8,379 nucleotides of DNA, taken from positions 1 through 8,379 of the forward strand of contig JACQAF010000222.1 in NCBI GenBank assembly GCA_016195145.1, written 5' to 3'. Below, piece by piece: positions 1 through 6,196 of the stretch. The translations under genes and the position numbers were made by a program. The notes under the pieces are model-generated. The model searched no databases and had not been told where the DNA came from. It saw only the letters and a list, made by a program, of their open reading frames with translations. Numbering within the stretch: the stretch's first letter is position 1; the number at the start of each line of letters is the position of its first letter. This DNA comes from Rhodospirillales bacterium. GTDB lineage: Bacteria > Pseudomonadota > Alphaproteobacteria > CACIAM-22H2.

Positions 1-127
1 GGGCGGCGAGATCGTCGTCGCCCTGCCGCAATCCGGCCCGAACGCCGATCTGACCGAAGGCGAGAGCGTTACGCTCGGCTGGGCCGCCGATCAGACGAAA
101 TGCTTTCCCGCGCAGCCGAGTAAATGA
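1..127 (+). CDS. ABC importer ATP-binding protein, C-terminal end only (PotA-like, partial)
   Basis: The reading frame is open from the left edge and gives about 41 residues ending at TGA 125-127. The visible tail (LPQSG ... EGESVTLGW ... CFPA) matches the last strand pair of the TOBE domain that closes PotA/FbpC-type ATPases of polyamine and related importers. The Walker motifs and signature sequence lie outside the window, so the ATPase activity is inferred from family and context. The stop overlaps the start of the next permease gene (ATGA, 124-127), which suggests translational coupling in one operon. The ATPase would energise import from the cytoplasmic face of the two permeases that follow. 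The substrate cannot be read from this fragment. Confidence 0.8.
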   Translation, partial: GGEIVVALPQSGPNADLTEGESVTLGWAADQTKCFPAQPSK

Positions 128-999
128 GCGCCGGATCGCCAGCCGCCGCCGCGCCGCGCCTGGGGTTGATCCTCCTGCTGGCGCCGGCCGCATTATGGCT
201 CGGCGTGCTGATCCTGATTCCGCTGTCGGAAATGCTCTATATCTCGTTCCAGGAACGGGTGGCGCCGCGCATTTATCAGTTCGGCGTTTCCAACTATCTC
301 GAATTTTTCATCGAGCAGGTCTACTGGAACACGTTCTTCCGCACGGCCGTGATCTCGATCGTGGCGACGCTCCTTACGCTAGTCATCGCCTTCCCGGTCG
401 CCTATTACATCGCCAAGCTGGCGCGCGGGCGGAACAAGAATCTGCTTTTCATCCTCTGCCTGCTGCCCTTCTGGGTGAGCGAACTCGTCCGCACCTTCGG
501 CTGGATCATCCTGCTGCGCGAAACCGGCGTGGTCAGCCGGACGCTGCAATGGCTCGGCCTCGCCGACGCGCCGATCGAGTTCCTCTACAACGACGCCGCC
601 ATTCTCGTCGGCCTCGTCTACACCTCGATGCTGTTCATGGTCATCCCGCTGGTCACCGCCCTCGACAGCCTCAACGACAGCCTGATCGAGGCGGCTTACG
701 ATCTCGGCGGCAACGCCTTCTCGATCATGCGCGAGATCGTCATCCCGCATGCCATGCCCGGCATCGTCGGCGGCACGATCGTCGTATTCATGCTGACGCT
801 TGGCAATTATCTCACTTCGACGCTGCTCGGCGGCAAGAACAGCCTGTGGTTCACCGAACAGATCTACAACCAGTTCATCACCCGCTTCAACTGGGAGCAG
901 GGATCGGCCTTCGGCTTCCTGCTCCTGCTGCTGTCGTCGCTGATCGTCTGGCTCGGCCTCAAATTGTCCGGCCAGACGCTCGCCAAGAGCCTGTCCTAG
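124..999 (+). CDS. potB: ABC transporter permease, PotB-like (spermidine/putrescine-type importer)
   Basis: This 291-residue protein is an inner-membrane channel subunit of a binding-protein-dependent importer. Six hydrophobic segments are visible, near residues 15-37, 70-95, 105-131, 155-178, 210-235 and 260-282. The segment around 'PFWVSELVRTFGWIILL' is typical of PotB (COG1176-type) permeases. The cytoplasmic EAA loop that docks on the ATPase is at residues 189-208 (EAAYDLGGNAFSIMREIVIP), with its conserved glycine. The length is normal for the family. The ATG overlaps the stop of the upstream ATPase gene by 4 nt, so no separate ribosome-binding site is needed. The PotC-like partner starts 9 nt downstream. 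The polyamine assignment rests on family resemblance; related permeases carry other small organic cations or amino-acid-like solutes. Confidence 0.9.
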   Translation: MSAGSPAAAAPRLGLILLLAPAALWLGVLILIPLSEMLYISFQERVAPRIYQFGVSNYLEFFIEQVYWNTFFRTAVISIVATLLTLVIAFPVAYYIAKLARGRNKNLLFILCLLPFWVSELVRTFGWIILLRETGVVSRTLQWLGLADAPIEFLYNDAAILVGLVYTSMLFMVIPLVTALDSLNDSLIEAAYDLGGNAFSIMREIVIPHAMPGIVGGTIVVFMLTLGNYLTSTLLGGKNSLWFTEQIYNQFITRFNWEQGSAFGFLLLLLSSLIVWLGLKLSGQTLAKSLS

Positions 1000-1008
1000 G
1001 ACCCGGCC

Positions 1009-1866
1009 ATGCTCCCGACCCTGCCCCGCCCGCGTTCTGCCCGGTTAGTCTCGACGCTCTATGTCACCGCCTTTGTCGTCTTTCTGTTCGCGCCGCTGCT
1101 GACCGTCGCGGTGTTTTCGTTCAACGACAGCACCTTTCCCTCGCCGCCCTGGCAAGGCTTCACCTTCGACTGGTATGTCTCCGGCGACGGCGCCCGGCTC
1201 GGCCTCCTCCACGATTCCCGGCTGCTCGACAGCATATTCGTCAGCCTGCGCGTGGCCCTGGCCGTCACCATCCTGTCGGTCATCGTCGGCACAGCCAACG
1301 CCTTCCTGCTCGAGCGCAAGGACCTGCGCTTCCGCAATCTTCTCTACATGATCATGCTGTGGCCGCTGGTCGTTCCCGGCGTCATTCTCGGCATCTCGAT
1401 CCTGCTGTTCTCCAACACGCTGGCCAATATCATCGACGATCTGTTCGGTTGGGAAATCGAGTGGCTGCGCCCCGGGTTGACGCTGGTCGTGCTCGGCCAG
1501 TTCTCGTTCATCGCCACCGTCGCCACGCTGGTCATCTCCGCCCGCCTGCGCAAATTCGACCCGACGCTGGAAGAAGCGGCGCTCAGCCTCGGCGCCACGC
1601 GCATCGTCGCCGCGGCGACGGTCACCTTGCCCTTCCTCCAGCCGGCGATGATTGGCGCCGCGATCATCGCCTTCCTGATGTCGTTCGAGAATTTCAACAC
1701 CACCCTGATGCTTGTCGGCTCCGATGCCACGCTGCCCATCGCCATGTACGGACGGCTGCGCCAGGGCTCGACCCCGGTCCTCAATGCCGTGAGCGTGGTG
1801 TTGATCCTGTCCTCGGCGGCGCTGGCGATCGCTGCCGTCGCGCTCAGCCGCGAGCGCAAGGCCTGA
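1009..1866 (+). CDS. potC: ABC transporter permease, PotC-like (second channel subunit)
   Basis: This 285-residue protein is the second inner-membrane subunit expected to pair with the PotB-like permease. It has six hydrophobic segments, near residues 13-36, 75-98, 108-132, 152-173, 207-228 and 255-280. The periplasmic stretch after the first segment (FNDSTFPSPPWQGFTFDWY) is characteristic of PotC (COG1177-type) proteins. The ATPase-docking EAA loop is at residues 188-208 and begins EEAALSLGA. Start ATG 1009 lies 9 nt after the PotB-like stop, with a short GGA-containing sequence before it. No substrate-binding protein gene is visible; it probably lies upstream, outside the window. The substrate is inferred from family only. 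Confidence 0.9.
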   Translation: MLPTLPRPRSARLVSTLYVTAFVVFLFAPLLTVAVFSFNDSTFPSPPWQGFTFDWYVSGDGARLGLLHDSRLLDSIFVSLRVALAVTILSVIVGTANAFLLERKDLRFRNLLYMIMLWPLVVPGVILGISILLFSNTLANIIDDLFGWEIEWLRPGLTLVVLGQFSFIATVATLVISARLRKFDPTLEEAALSLGATRIVAAATVTLPFLQPAMIGAAIIAFLMSFENFNTTLMLVGSDATLPIAMYGRLRQGSTPVLNAVSVVLILSSAALAIAAVALSRERKA

Positions 1867-1875
1867 CATCGCCCG

Positions 1876-2265
1876 ATGACTTATGAACTGCTCAAGTTCG
1901 GCCATATCGCCGGCGCGGTGCTGCTCGGCGCCGGGCTGATCGGCGTGTTCATGGCCGATCTGCGGTCGCGGCAGTTGCGCGATCTGCCCCTGTTCGCCGA
2001 GGCGGTCCGCACCATCGCTGTGTGCTATGACGGGCTGGTCGTGCCCGGCGCAATCCTGCTTGCCGGATCGGGCATCTGGATGATCGTCACGCTTTACGAC
2101 GGTTGGGCGTTTTTCGATACTCCCTGGCTCGCCGGCATGGTTCTGTTGTTCGTCTTCGAGTTTAGCCGCCGCCATCCTTACCATCGTCCTGCCGCGCCTT
2201 TACCCATGGATTCCTCGATCGGCGGCCAGATCGCCCGACTGACAAGCCTCGGTCAAACCCGGTAA
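1876..2265 (+). CDS. DUF2269-like integral membrane protein, probably truncated by deletion/frameshift
   Basis: The frame encodes 129 residues. The first 95 or so read like the DUF2269 family (COG5528-like): a start LKFGHIAGAVLLGAGLIGVF, the motif ADLRSRQLRDLPLFAEA, then CYDGLVVPGA and PWLAGMVLLFVFEF. There are hydrophobic segments near 7-27, 54-74 and 80-96. Family members are, from memory, around 150-160 residues with a further C-terminal membrane segment. Here the frame after FEF becomes polar and proline-rich (SRRHPYHRP...), while the +1 frame at 2162-2242 gives LAAAILTIVLPRLYPW, a plausible remnant of the missing final segment. The gene follows potC by 9 nt and probably shares its transcript. 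The function of the family is unknown to me. A natural short variant or a sequencing error remains possible. Confidence 0.6.
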   Translation: MTYELLKFGHIAGAVLLGAGLIGVFMADLRSRQLRDLPLFAEAVRTIAVCYDGLVVPGAILLAGSGIWMIVTLYDGWAFFDTPWLAGMVLLFVFEFSRRHPYHRPAAPLPMDSSIGGQIARLTSLGQTR

Positions 2266-2295
2266 TTTTCGTACCCATTGTGCGCTTGGAAAGCA

Positions 2296-2315
2296 CCGGG
2301 AATCGACGATTCCGG
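2296..2315. other. Inverted repeat after the importer operon
   Basis: A hairpin forms around GGAATC-GAC-GATTCC (2299-2313) and can extend to about 9 bp if one G is bulged (CCGG...CCGG, 2296-2315). It lies 31 nt after the DUF2269-like stop, a sensible place for a terminator. No T-run follows on either strand, so an intrinsic terminator is not well supported. It may stabilise the 3' end of the importer mRNA or be chance. Confidence 0.3.
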
Positions 2316-2433
2316 ACTGTTCGGAACGACCTCACCTTTATTTGACCGGCCCTGGAATGCACGGCATGCCACGGCTGTTTATTAGATGCGGCTAAAGCAC
2401 CAGAATACGGGCATGCATAGACAGGCTTCCCCC

Positions 2434-4590
2434 ATGTCGAGAGTTCTCCGGCAAACGCTGGGGTTATTTGTCGCCGTGGCGCTGATGGCCGGGTTCGGCA
2501 ACGACGGTTCGGCCGCCCCGCGCCTTGCCGATCAGCCCAGCCCCTATCTCCAGCTTCACCGCAACGATCCGGTCGACTGGCGTCCCTGGGGGCCGGATAT
2601 CTTCGCGGAAGCCAAACAGGCGCAGAAGCCGATCATGCTGTCGCTCGGCTATCTCGCCTGCCACTGGTGCCATGTCCTGCAGGCGGAAAGCTTCACCAAC
2701 GACGCGATCGCAAAAATCATCAACGAGATGTTCATCCCGGTCCTCGTCGACCGCGAGGAACGCCCCGAGATTGACCAGATCTATCAGCACGCCGCGCTGC
2801 TGATGGGTTCGCAGACCGGCTGGCCGCTGAACGTGTTCCTGTCGCCCGACGGGACGCCGTTTTTTGCCGTCGGCTATCTGCCGCCCGAACCGCGCCAGGG
2901 CCTGCCGGCTTTTTCCGCGGCGCTGGCCGCCGTCGCCGAAACCTATCGCGAACAGCAGAACGAGATCGCCGCCCTTGGCGCGGCGGTCAAGCGCGAGATG
3001 GGCAAGCGGTCGCGGCCAGCGCCCGGAGATCCGTCGGGCCTTGCGCTCAACGTCGCCGTGCGGCAGATCGACCGGGAGATTGACGTATTCAACGGCGGCG
3101 TCGGCACCGCGCCCAAATTCCCCCGCCTGCCGACGATGGAAACGCTGTGGCGCGGCTATCTACGCACGAATGCGCCGGCGCTACGCGATTCCGTTGCGCA
3201 CGCCCTTGCCTCGATGGCGCAAGGAGGGCTTTACGATCATCTGGCCGGCGGCTTCGCCCGCTACGCGACCGACCCGGAATGGCGCATTCCGCATTTCGAG
3301 AAGATGCTCGACATCAACGCCCAGTTCCTGTCGTTGATGGCCGATGTCTGGCGCGAGACGCACTCGCCGCTGCTTGCCGCGCGGCTGCGCGAATCCGTTG
3401 CCTTCCTGCTGGCCGAGATGCGCCTGCCCGGCGGCGCGTTCGCCGCCGCCATCGATTCCGACAGCGAGGGCCGCGAGGGCGCTTTTTATGTGTGGACCGC
3501 GGCGGAAATCGAGCGCGTCCTTGGCCGCGATGCGGCGCTTTTCAAGCGCGCCTACGGCGTCACGGCCGACGGCAACTGGGAGAACGGCGTGTCGGTTCTA
3601 TACCGCACGGATGCGTCCGCCGCGGCTCTGGCCAAGGAATTCGGCGGCGACGAGACGGCTGTTCTCGCCCGCCTTGCCGGCGGTCGCCAGAAGCTAAAGA
3701 CGCATCGTGATCAGCGGCCGCGCCCGATGCGCGACGGCAAGGTTCTCGCCGACTGGAACGGCGCGATGATCGCGGGGCTTGCCGAAGCGAGCCTGGCGCT
3801 CGACGAACCGGCATGGCTCAACGCGGCCGAGGGTGCGTTCGCCTTTGTCGAGACGCATCTCGACGGCGGCCAAGGGCTGCGCCATTCATGGAGCAGTGGC
3901 AAGGCCGGCCTGCCGGCGACGCTCGACGGCTATGCGCATATGTCGCGTGCCGCGGTGACGCTGTTCGAGGCGACCGGCAAGACGAAATATCTTGCCGCCG
4001 CCCAACGCTGGATTCGCGCCGCCGACGCGCTTTGGGACGAGGCCAATGGCGGCTATTACATGGCAACGCGCGACGATCACCCCGAGCTGCCGATGCCGAA
4101 GCTTGCCATCGATAGCGGCCTACCTGCCGGCAATGGCGTGATGGCCGATGCCGCGATGCGGCTTTATCACCTCGTCGGCGATCCGGTGCTGCGGGTTCGC
4201 GCCGAACGGACGGTCGGAGCATTTTTCGGCGGCGCGATGATCGATCCCGTGCAATCCGGCGGCATTCTCAATGCGGCCGATACCGTTCTTGCCGCCGTCC
4301 AGATCGTCATTGTTGGCGACCGTACCGAGGAGGGTGCTCGCAAGCTGCTTCATGCGGCATGGCGAACCGCCATCCCCGGCCGGGTCTTGCAGGTCGTTCC
4401 GCCCGGCGCCGTACTGCCCGAAGCGCATCCGGCCCGGTTTAAGAACCAGGAGGATGGCAAGGCGACCGCCTATGTTTGCGTCGGAACGGTTTGTTCGCTG
4501 CCGACGACTGCCTCCGAAGATATGATCGAGACCATGCTGGCGATGCGCGCTGCGCGGGTCAGCGAACCAGCGATCCGGGTCACGCAGTAG
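2434..4590 (+). CDS. DUF255 / YyaL-type thioredoxin-like and alpha/alpha-toroid protein with an export signal
   Basis: This 718-residue protein belongs to the YyaL/SPATA20 family: an N-terminal thioredoxin-like domain (about 33-180) joined to a large six-hairpin (alpha/alpha toroid) domain. Visible landmarks are SPYLQLHRNDPVDW near 36-49, the redox-type motif CHWC at 76-79, VDREERP at 105-111, GWPLNVFLSPDG at 129-140, RIPHFEKML at 284-292, IDSDSEG at 340-346, KVLADWNG at 436-443, and a C-terminal pair C682/C687 in YVCVGTVC. It is full length for the family, whose biochemical role is unsettled. ATGs at 2386 and 2413 are in frame but lack ribosome-binding sites. ATG 2434 has ACAGG 8 nt upstream and gives a clean signal peptide (basic start, hydrophobic 9-20, likely cut near GSA/A). 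An envelope location is therefore inferred. Confidence 0.9.
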   Translation: MSRVLRQTLGLFVAVALMAGFGNDGSAAPRLADQPSPYLQLHRNDPVDWRPWGPDIFAEAKQAQKPIMLSLGYLACHWCHVLQAESFTNDAIAKIINEMFIPVLVDREERPEIDQIYQHAALLMGSQTGWPLNVFLSPDGTPFFAVGYLPPEPRQGLPAFSAALAAVAETYREQQNEIAALGAAVKREMGKRSRPAPGDPSGLALNVAVRQIDREIDVFNGGVGTAPKFPRLPTMETLWRGYLRTNAPALRDSVAHALASMAQGGLYDHLAGGFARYATDPEWRIPHFEKMLDINAQFLSLMADVWRETHSPLLAARLRESVAFLLAEMRLPGGAFAAAIDSDSEGREGAFYVWTAAEIERVLGRDAALFKRAYGVTADGNWENGVSVLYRTDASAAALAKEFGGDETAVLARLAGGRQKLKTHRDQRPRPMRDGKVLADWNGAMIAGLAEASLALDEPAWLNAAEGAFAFVETHLDGGQGLRHSWSSGKAGLPATLDGYAHMSRAAVTLFEATGKTKYLAAAQRWIRAADALWDEANGGYYMATRDDHPELPMPKLAIDSGLPAGNGVMADAAMRLYHLVGDPVLRVRAERTVGAFFGGAMIDPVQSGGILNAADTVLAAVQIVIVGDRTEEGARKLLHAAWRTAIPGRVLQVVPPGAVLPEAHPARFKNQEDGKATAYVCVGTVCSLPTTASEDMIETMLAMRAARVSEPAIRVTQ

Positions 4591-4646
4591 CGGCGCCGTC
4601 ACGCGCCCAGGCATCACATGAGGTTCTCGGGATAATCCATATGAAA

Positions 4647-4675
4647 TTGTGTGGTTATTATGCTTTGTTTATATT
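4647..4675 (+). promoter_or_regulatory. Candidate sigma70-type promoter for the DsrE gene pair
   Basis: TTGTGT (4647-4652) is separated by 17 nt from TATATT (4670-4675), a -10 element matching five of six consensus bases; the -35 match is weak (TTG only). It sits inside an AT-rich island (about 4635-4690) in otherwise GC-rich DNA, between the DUF255 stop and the first DsrE-like gene. It would leave a 5' leader of roughly 135 nt. No other convincing hexamer pair was seen in this gap. Confidence 0.35.
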
Positions 4676-4815
4676 AGAATTGTTCAATAGATGGCCTGAA
4701 GCAGAAATACCCGAGACATAGGAAGCTGCGGCCGTTTACTGGGGAGGAAGCACCGCGAACGGGATATTCGCCATTTTCCCGCCGCCGACCAAACTAGATA
4801 GGAGGAAGATCGCCT

Positions 4816-5331
4816 ATGAACCTGCCATTCCTGAGCCGTCGTCGCATGTTCGCCGCTACTGCGGCGACCGTCGCCTCCCTCGTCGCCGCATCGTCGGCTT
4901 CCGCCCACTCGCCAATGGACAAAAGCCCCGCCGCAAAAAAGGCGAAGATCCATCGCGTCGCGATCCATGTGGACGACAACGATCCGCAGAAAATGAATCT
5001 GGCGCTCAACAACGCCGCCAACGTGACGCAGTACTACACGGGCAAGGGCGAACAGGTCGATATCGAGATCGTCACCTACGGCCCGGGCCTGCATATGCTG
5101 CGCGCCGACACCTCGCCCGAGCAGGTGCGCGGGCGCCTCAAATCCTTCGCCGAAAGCATGCCGAACGTCAGCTTCGCCGCCTGCGAAAATACGCGTACGG
5201 GCATGGCGCGCGCCGAAGGCAAAGCCTCCAAGGACGATATCCCGCTGGTGGCCAACGCCAAGCCGGTTCCGTCGGGCGTTGTACGCCTGATCGAGCTGCA
5301 AGAGAGCGGCTGGAGCTACGTCAAGCCCTAG
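4816..5331 (+). CDS. Exported DsrE-like protein, paralogue 1 (twin-arginine-like signal)
   Basis: The product is 171 residues. An N-terminal signal contains SRRRMF at 7-12, which resembles the Tat motif S-R-R-x-F-L, followed by an alanine-rich hydrophobic stretch and a likely cut after ASA at residue 30. The mature part (about 44-171) looks like a DsrE/DsrF-fold sulfur-relay protein (COG1416-like): KIHRVAIHVDDNDPQKM, GEQVDIEIVTYGPGLHML, and SMPNVSFAAC with Cys123 in the position of the conserved cysteine. It ends VRLIELQESGWSYVKP. Cytoplasmic relatives carry persulfide sulfur, but that chemistry is not shown here. A strong AGGAGG (4800-4805) precedes ATG 4816 and fixes the start. The next gene is a paralogue, about 60% identical by eye over the mature region. 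Confidence 0.85.
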   Translation: MNLPFLSRRRMFAATAATVASLVAASSASAHSPMDKSPAAKKAKIHRVAIHVDDNDPQKMNLALNNAANVTQYYTGKGEQVDIEIVTYGPGLHMLRADTSPEQVRGRLKSFAESMPNVSFAACENTRTGMARAEGKASKDDIPLVANAKPVPSGVVRLIELQESGWSYVKP

Positions 5332-5351
5332 TTCCCGTATCCCGGTTTCGG

Positions 5352-5384
5352 CCGGCGGGTCGTTCGACCCCCGGACCGATCCGG
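5352..5384 (+). other. Two overlapping, mutually exclusive hairpins between the DsrE-like genes
   Basis: Hairpin 1 pairs CCGG-(C)-GGGTC (5352-5361) with GACCCCCGG (5366-5374) around loop GTTC. Hairpin 2 pairs CCGGA (5371-5375) with TCCGG (5380-5384) around CCGA. Both use bases 5371-5374, so only one can form at a time. There is no T-run after either. They begin about 20 nt after the first DsrE stop and end about 38 nt before the second start. An mRNA-stability or partial-termination element is possible. Confidence 0.4.
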
Positions 5385-5422
5385 GCCGCACCCAACCACC
5401 CAACTGGAAGGACTCACCCCCT

Positions 5423-5872
5423 ATGCGCGCCATCTTCGCCGCAACCTTTGCGGTATGCTTGGCCCTGTTCGCAGCCATGGCCCCGACGGCCGCGGTTGCC
5501 CAAAACAAGATCCATCGTCTCGCCATCCAGGTTTCGGATAATAATCCGGCAAAGATGACCGAGGCCCTCAATCTTGCCGCCACGGTTTCGCAGAACTACG
5601 CCGAGATGGGCGAACAGGTCGAAATCGAGATCGTCGCCTTCGCCGGCGGCCTGCATATGATGCGCGCCGATACCTCGCCCGTCGTCGCCCGCCTGAAATC
5701 GTTTCAGGAGAGCATGCCCAATGTCAGCTTCGTCGCCTGCAGCTCGACCCAGAAGGTGATGCAGAAGAACGAAGGCAAGGACATCCCGATCGTCGACGGC
5801 GCCAAACATCTGCCCGGCGTGATCCGGTTGATCGAGCTCAACGAAAAAGGCTGGACGATCGTTCGGCCTTAA
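5423..5872 (+). CDS. Exported DsrE-like protein, paralogue 2 (Sec-type signal)
   Basis: The product is 149 residues, beginning with a Sec-type signal peptide (MRAIF, hydrophobic core about 5-20, likely cut after AVA at residue 26). The mature part aligns nearly end to end with the upstream paralogue: KIHRLAIQVSDNNPAKM, GEQVEIEIVAFAGGLHMM, RADTSP, LKSFQESMPNVSFVAC with Cys106, and a final IRLIELNEKGWTIVRP. It lacks a few residues in two loops and has no twin-arginine motif. GGAAGGA (5406-5412) lies upstream of the ATG. The pair looks like an old tandem duplication, and both copies keep the cysteine and the ends of the fold. A role in periplasmic sulfur or thiol transfer is inferred from the DsrE family; no partner genes such as dsrC, sox or tusA are visible. 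Confidence 0.85.
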   Translation: MRAIFAATFAVCLALFAAMAPTAAVAQNKIHRLAIQVSDNNPAKMTEALNLAATVSQNYAEMGEQVEIEIVAFAGGLHMMRADTSPVVARLKSFQESMPNVSFVACSSTQKVMQKNEGKDIPIVDGAKHLPGVIRLIELNEKGWTIVRP

Positions 5873-5951
5873 GCGCTGCCTTAATCAGATCGCGATATCA
5901 TCCCGCCCGATCGGCGCGCAGATGCTATTGCAGCTGTGCGGCCGGTGTGGC

Positions 5952-5981
5952 TTGACTCGTGGAAATGCGTGGCCTTAAGCT
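5952..5981 (+). promoter_or_regulatory. Candidate promoter upstream of the HD-domain gene
   Basis: TTGACT (5952-5957, five of six -35 bases) is followed 18 nt later by TAAGCT (5976-5981, four of six -10 bases). The -10 overlaps short palindromes (CTTAAG, AAGCTT, CTTATAAG). The long 5' leader to ATG 6197 would be about 210 nt. The match is suggestive only. Confidence 0.3.
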
Positions 5982-6142
5982 TATAAGTGCCCGGCGCATA
6001 TAAATACCGAAGCAAAGCTCGGCTTCCGCCAGCAAACGAAAACGCCGCGTATCTCGCGTTCGCTCTCATGCATACGATATTTGCCTAGACGTTTCCTGAT
6101 ACTGCGAGCGTAAGGCTCGCCATATATCATTCGTAATAACAA

Positions 6143-6189
6143 GCCGGCGCATTGGTCCGCTAGATGGCGCCGGCCTCATCGGGGGAGGC
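6143..6189 (+). promoter_or_regulatory. Leader stems overlapping the ribosome-binding site of the HD-domain gene
   Basis: GCCGGCGC (6143-6150) pairs perfectly with GCGCCGGC (6167-6174) across a 16-nt loop. Immediately after it, GCCTC (6173-6177) can pair with GAGGC (6185-6189), which would bury the Shine-Dalgarno GGGGGAGG (6181-6188). The two stems compete for bases 6173-6174. Translation control by RNA structure is possible but not demonstrated; in GC-rich DNA such stems also arise by chance. Confidence 0.35.
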
Positions 6190-6196
6190 ATCGATA

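Larger units (their letters stand above)
5873..6196 (+). other. 324-nt intergenic leader before the HD-domain gene
   Basis: No reading frame here looks like a gene. The stretch holds a candidate promoter (5952-5981), a perfect hairpin GCGAGC-GTAAG-GCTCGC (6104-6120), a second perfect 8-bp stem (6143-6150 with 6167-6174), and a short stem that covers the ribosome-binding site (6173-6189). There is no T-run after the 6104-6120 hairpin, so it is not a standard terminator. No tRNA or riboswitch that I recognise is present. Confidence 0.5.

Noticed and set aside
195..1886. Long 563-codon + strand frame across both permease genes
   Set aside because: Its translation is arginine/proline/histidine-rich and lacks any domain; it is the shadow frame of GC-rich potB/potC, whose own frames have clear membrane segments and EAA loops.
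1045..2184. 379-codon - strand frame opposite potC and the DUF2269-like gene
   Set aside because: Low-complexity charged composition (D, E, R, G, Q) is typical of antisense frames in GC-rich genes; no motif is recognisable.
2342..2385. Promoter for the DUF255 gene starting from TTGACC (2342-2347)
   Set aside because: No acceptable -10 hexamer lies 16-19 nt downstream; the TATTAG at 2380-2385 is too far away.
4684..5583. 299-codon - strand frame opposite the DsrE-like genes
   Set aside because: It spans the two paralogues and their spacer with repetitive glycine/arginine/histidine composition; the + strand frames carry the conserved domains and Shine-Dalgarno sites.
6164..6196. Upstream ATG 6164 as the start of the HD-domain protein
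   Set aside because: No ribosome-binding site, located in a hairpin loop, and it adds an acidic stretch that would spoil the signal peptide; ATG 6197 has GGGGGAGG upstream.
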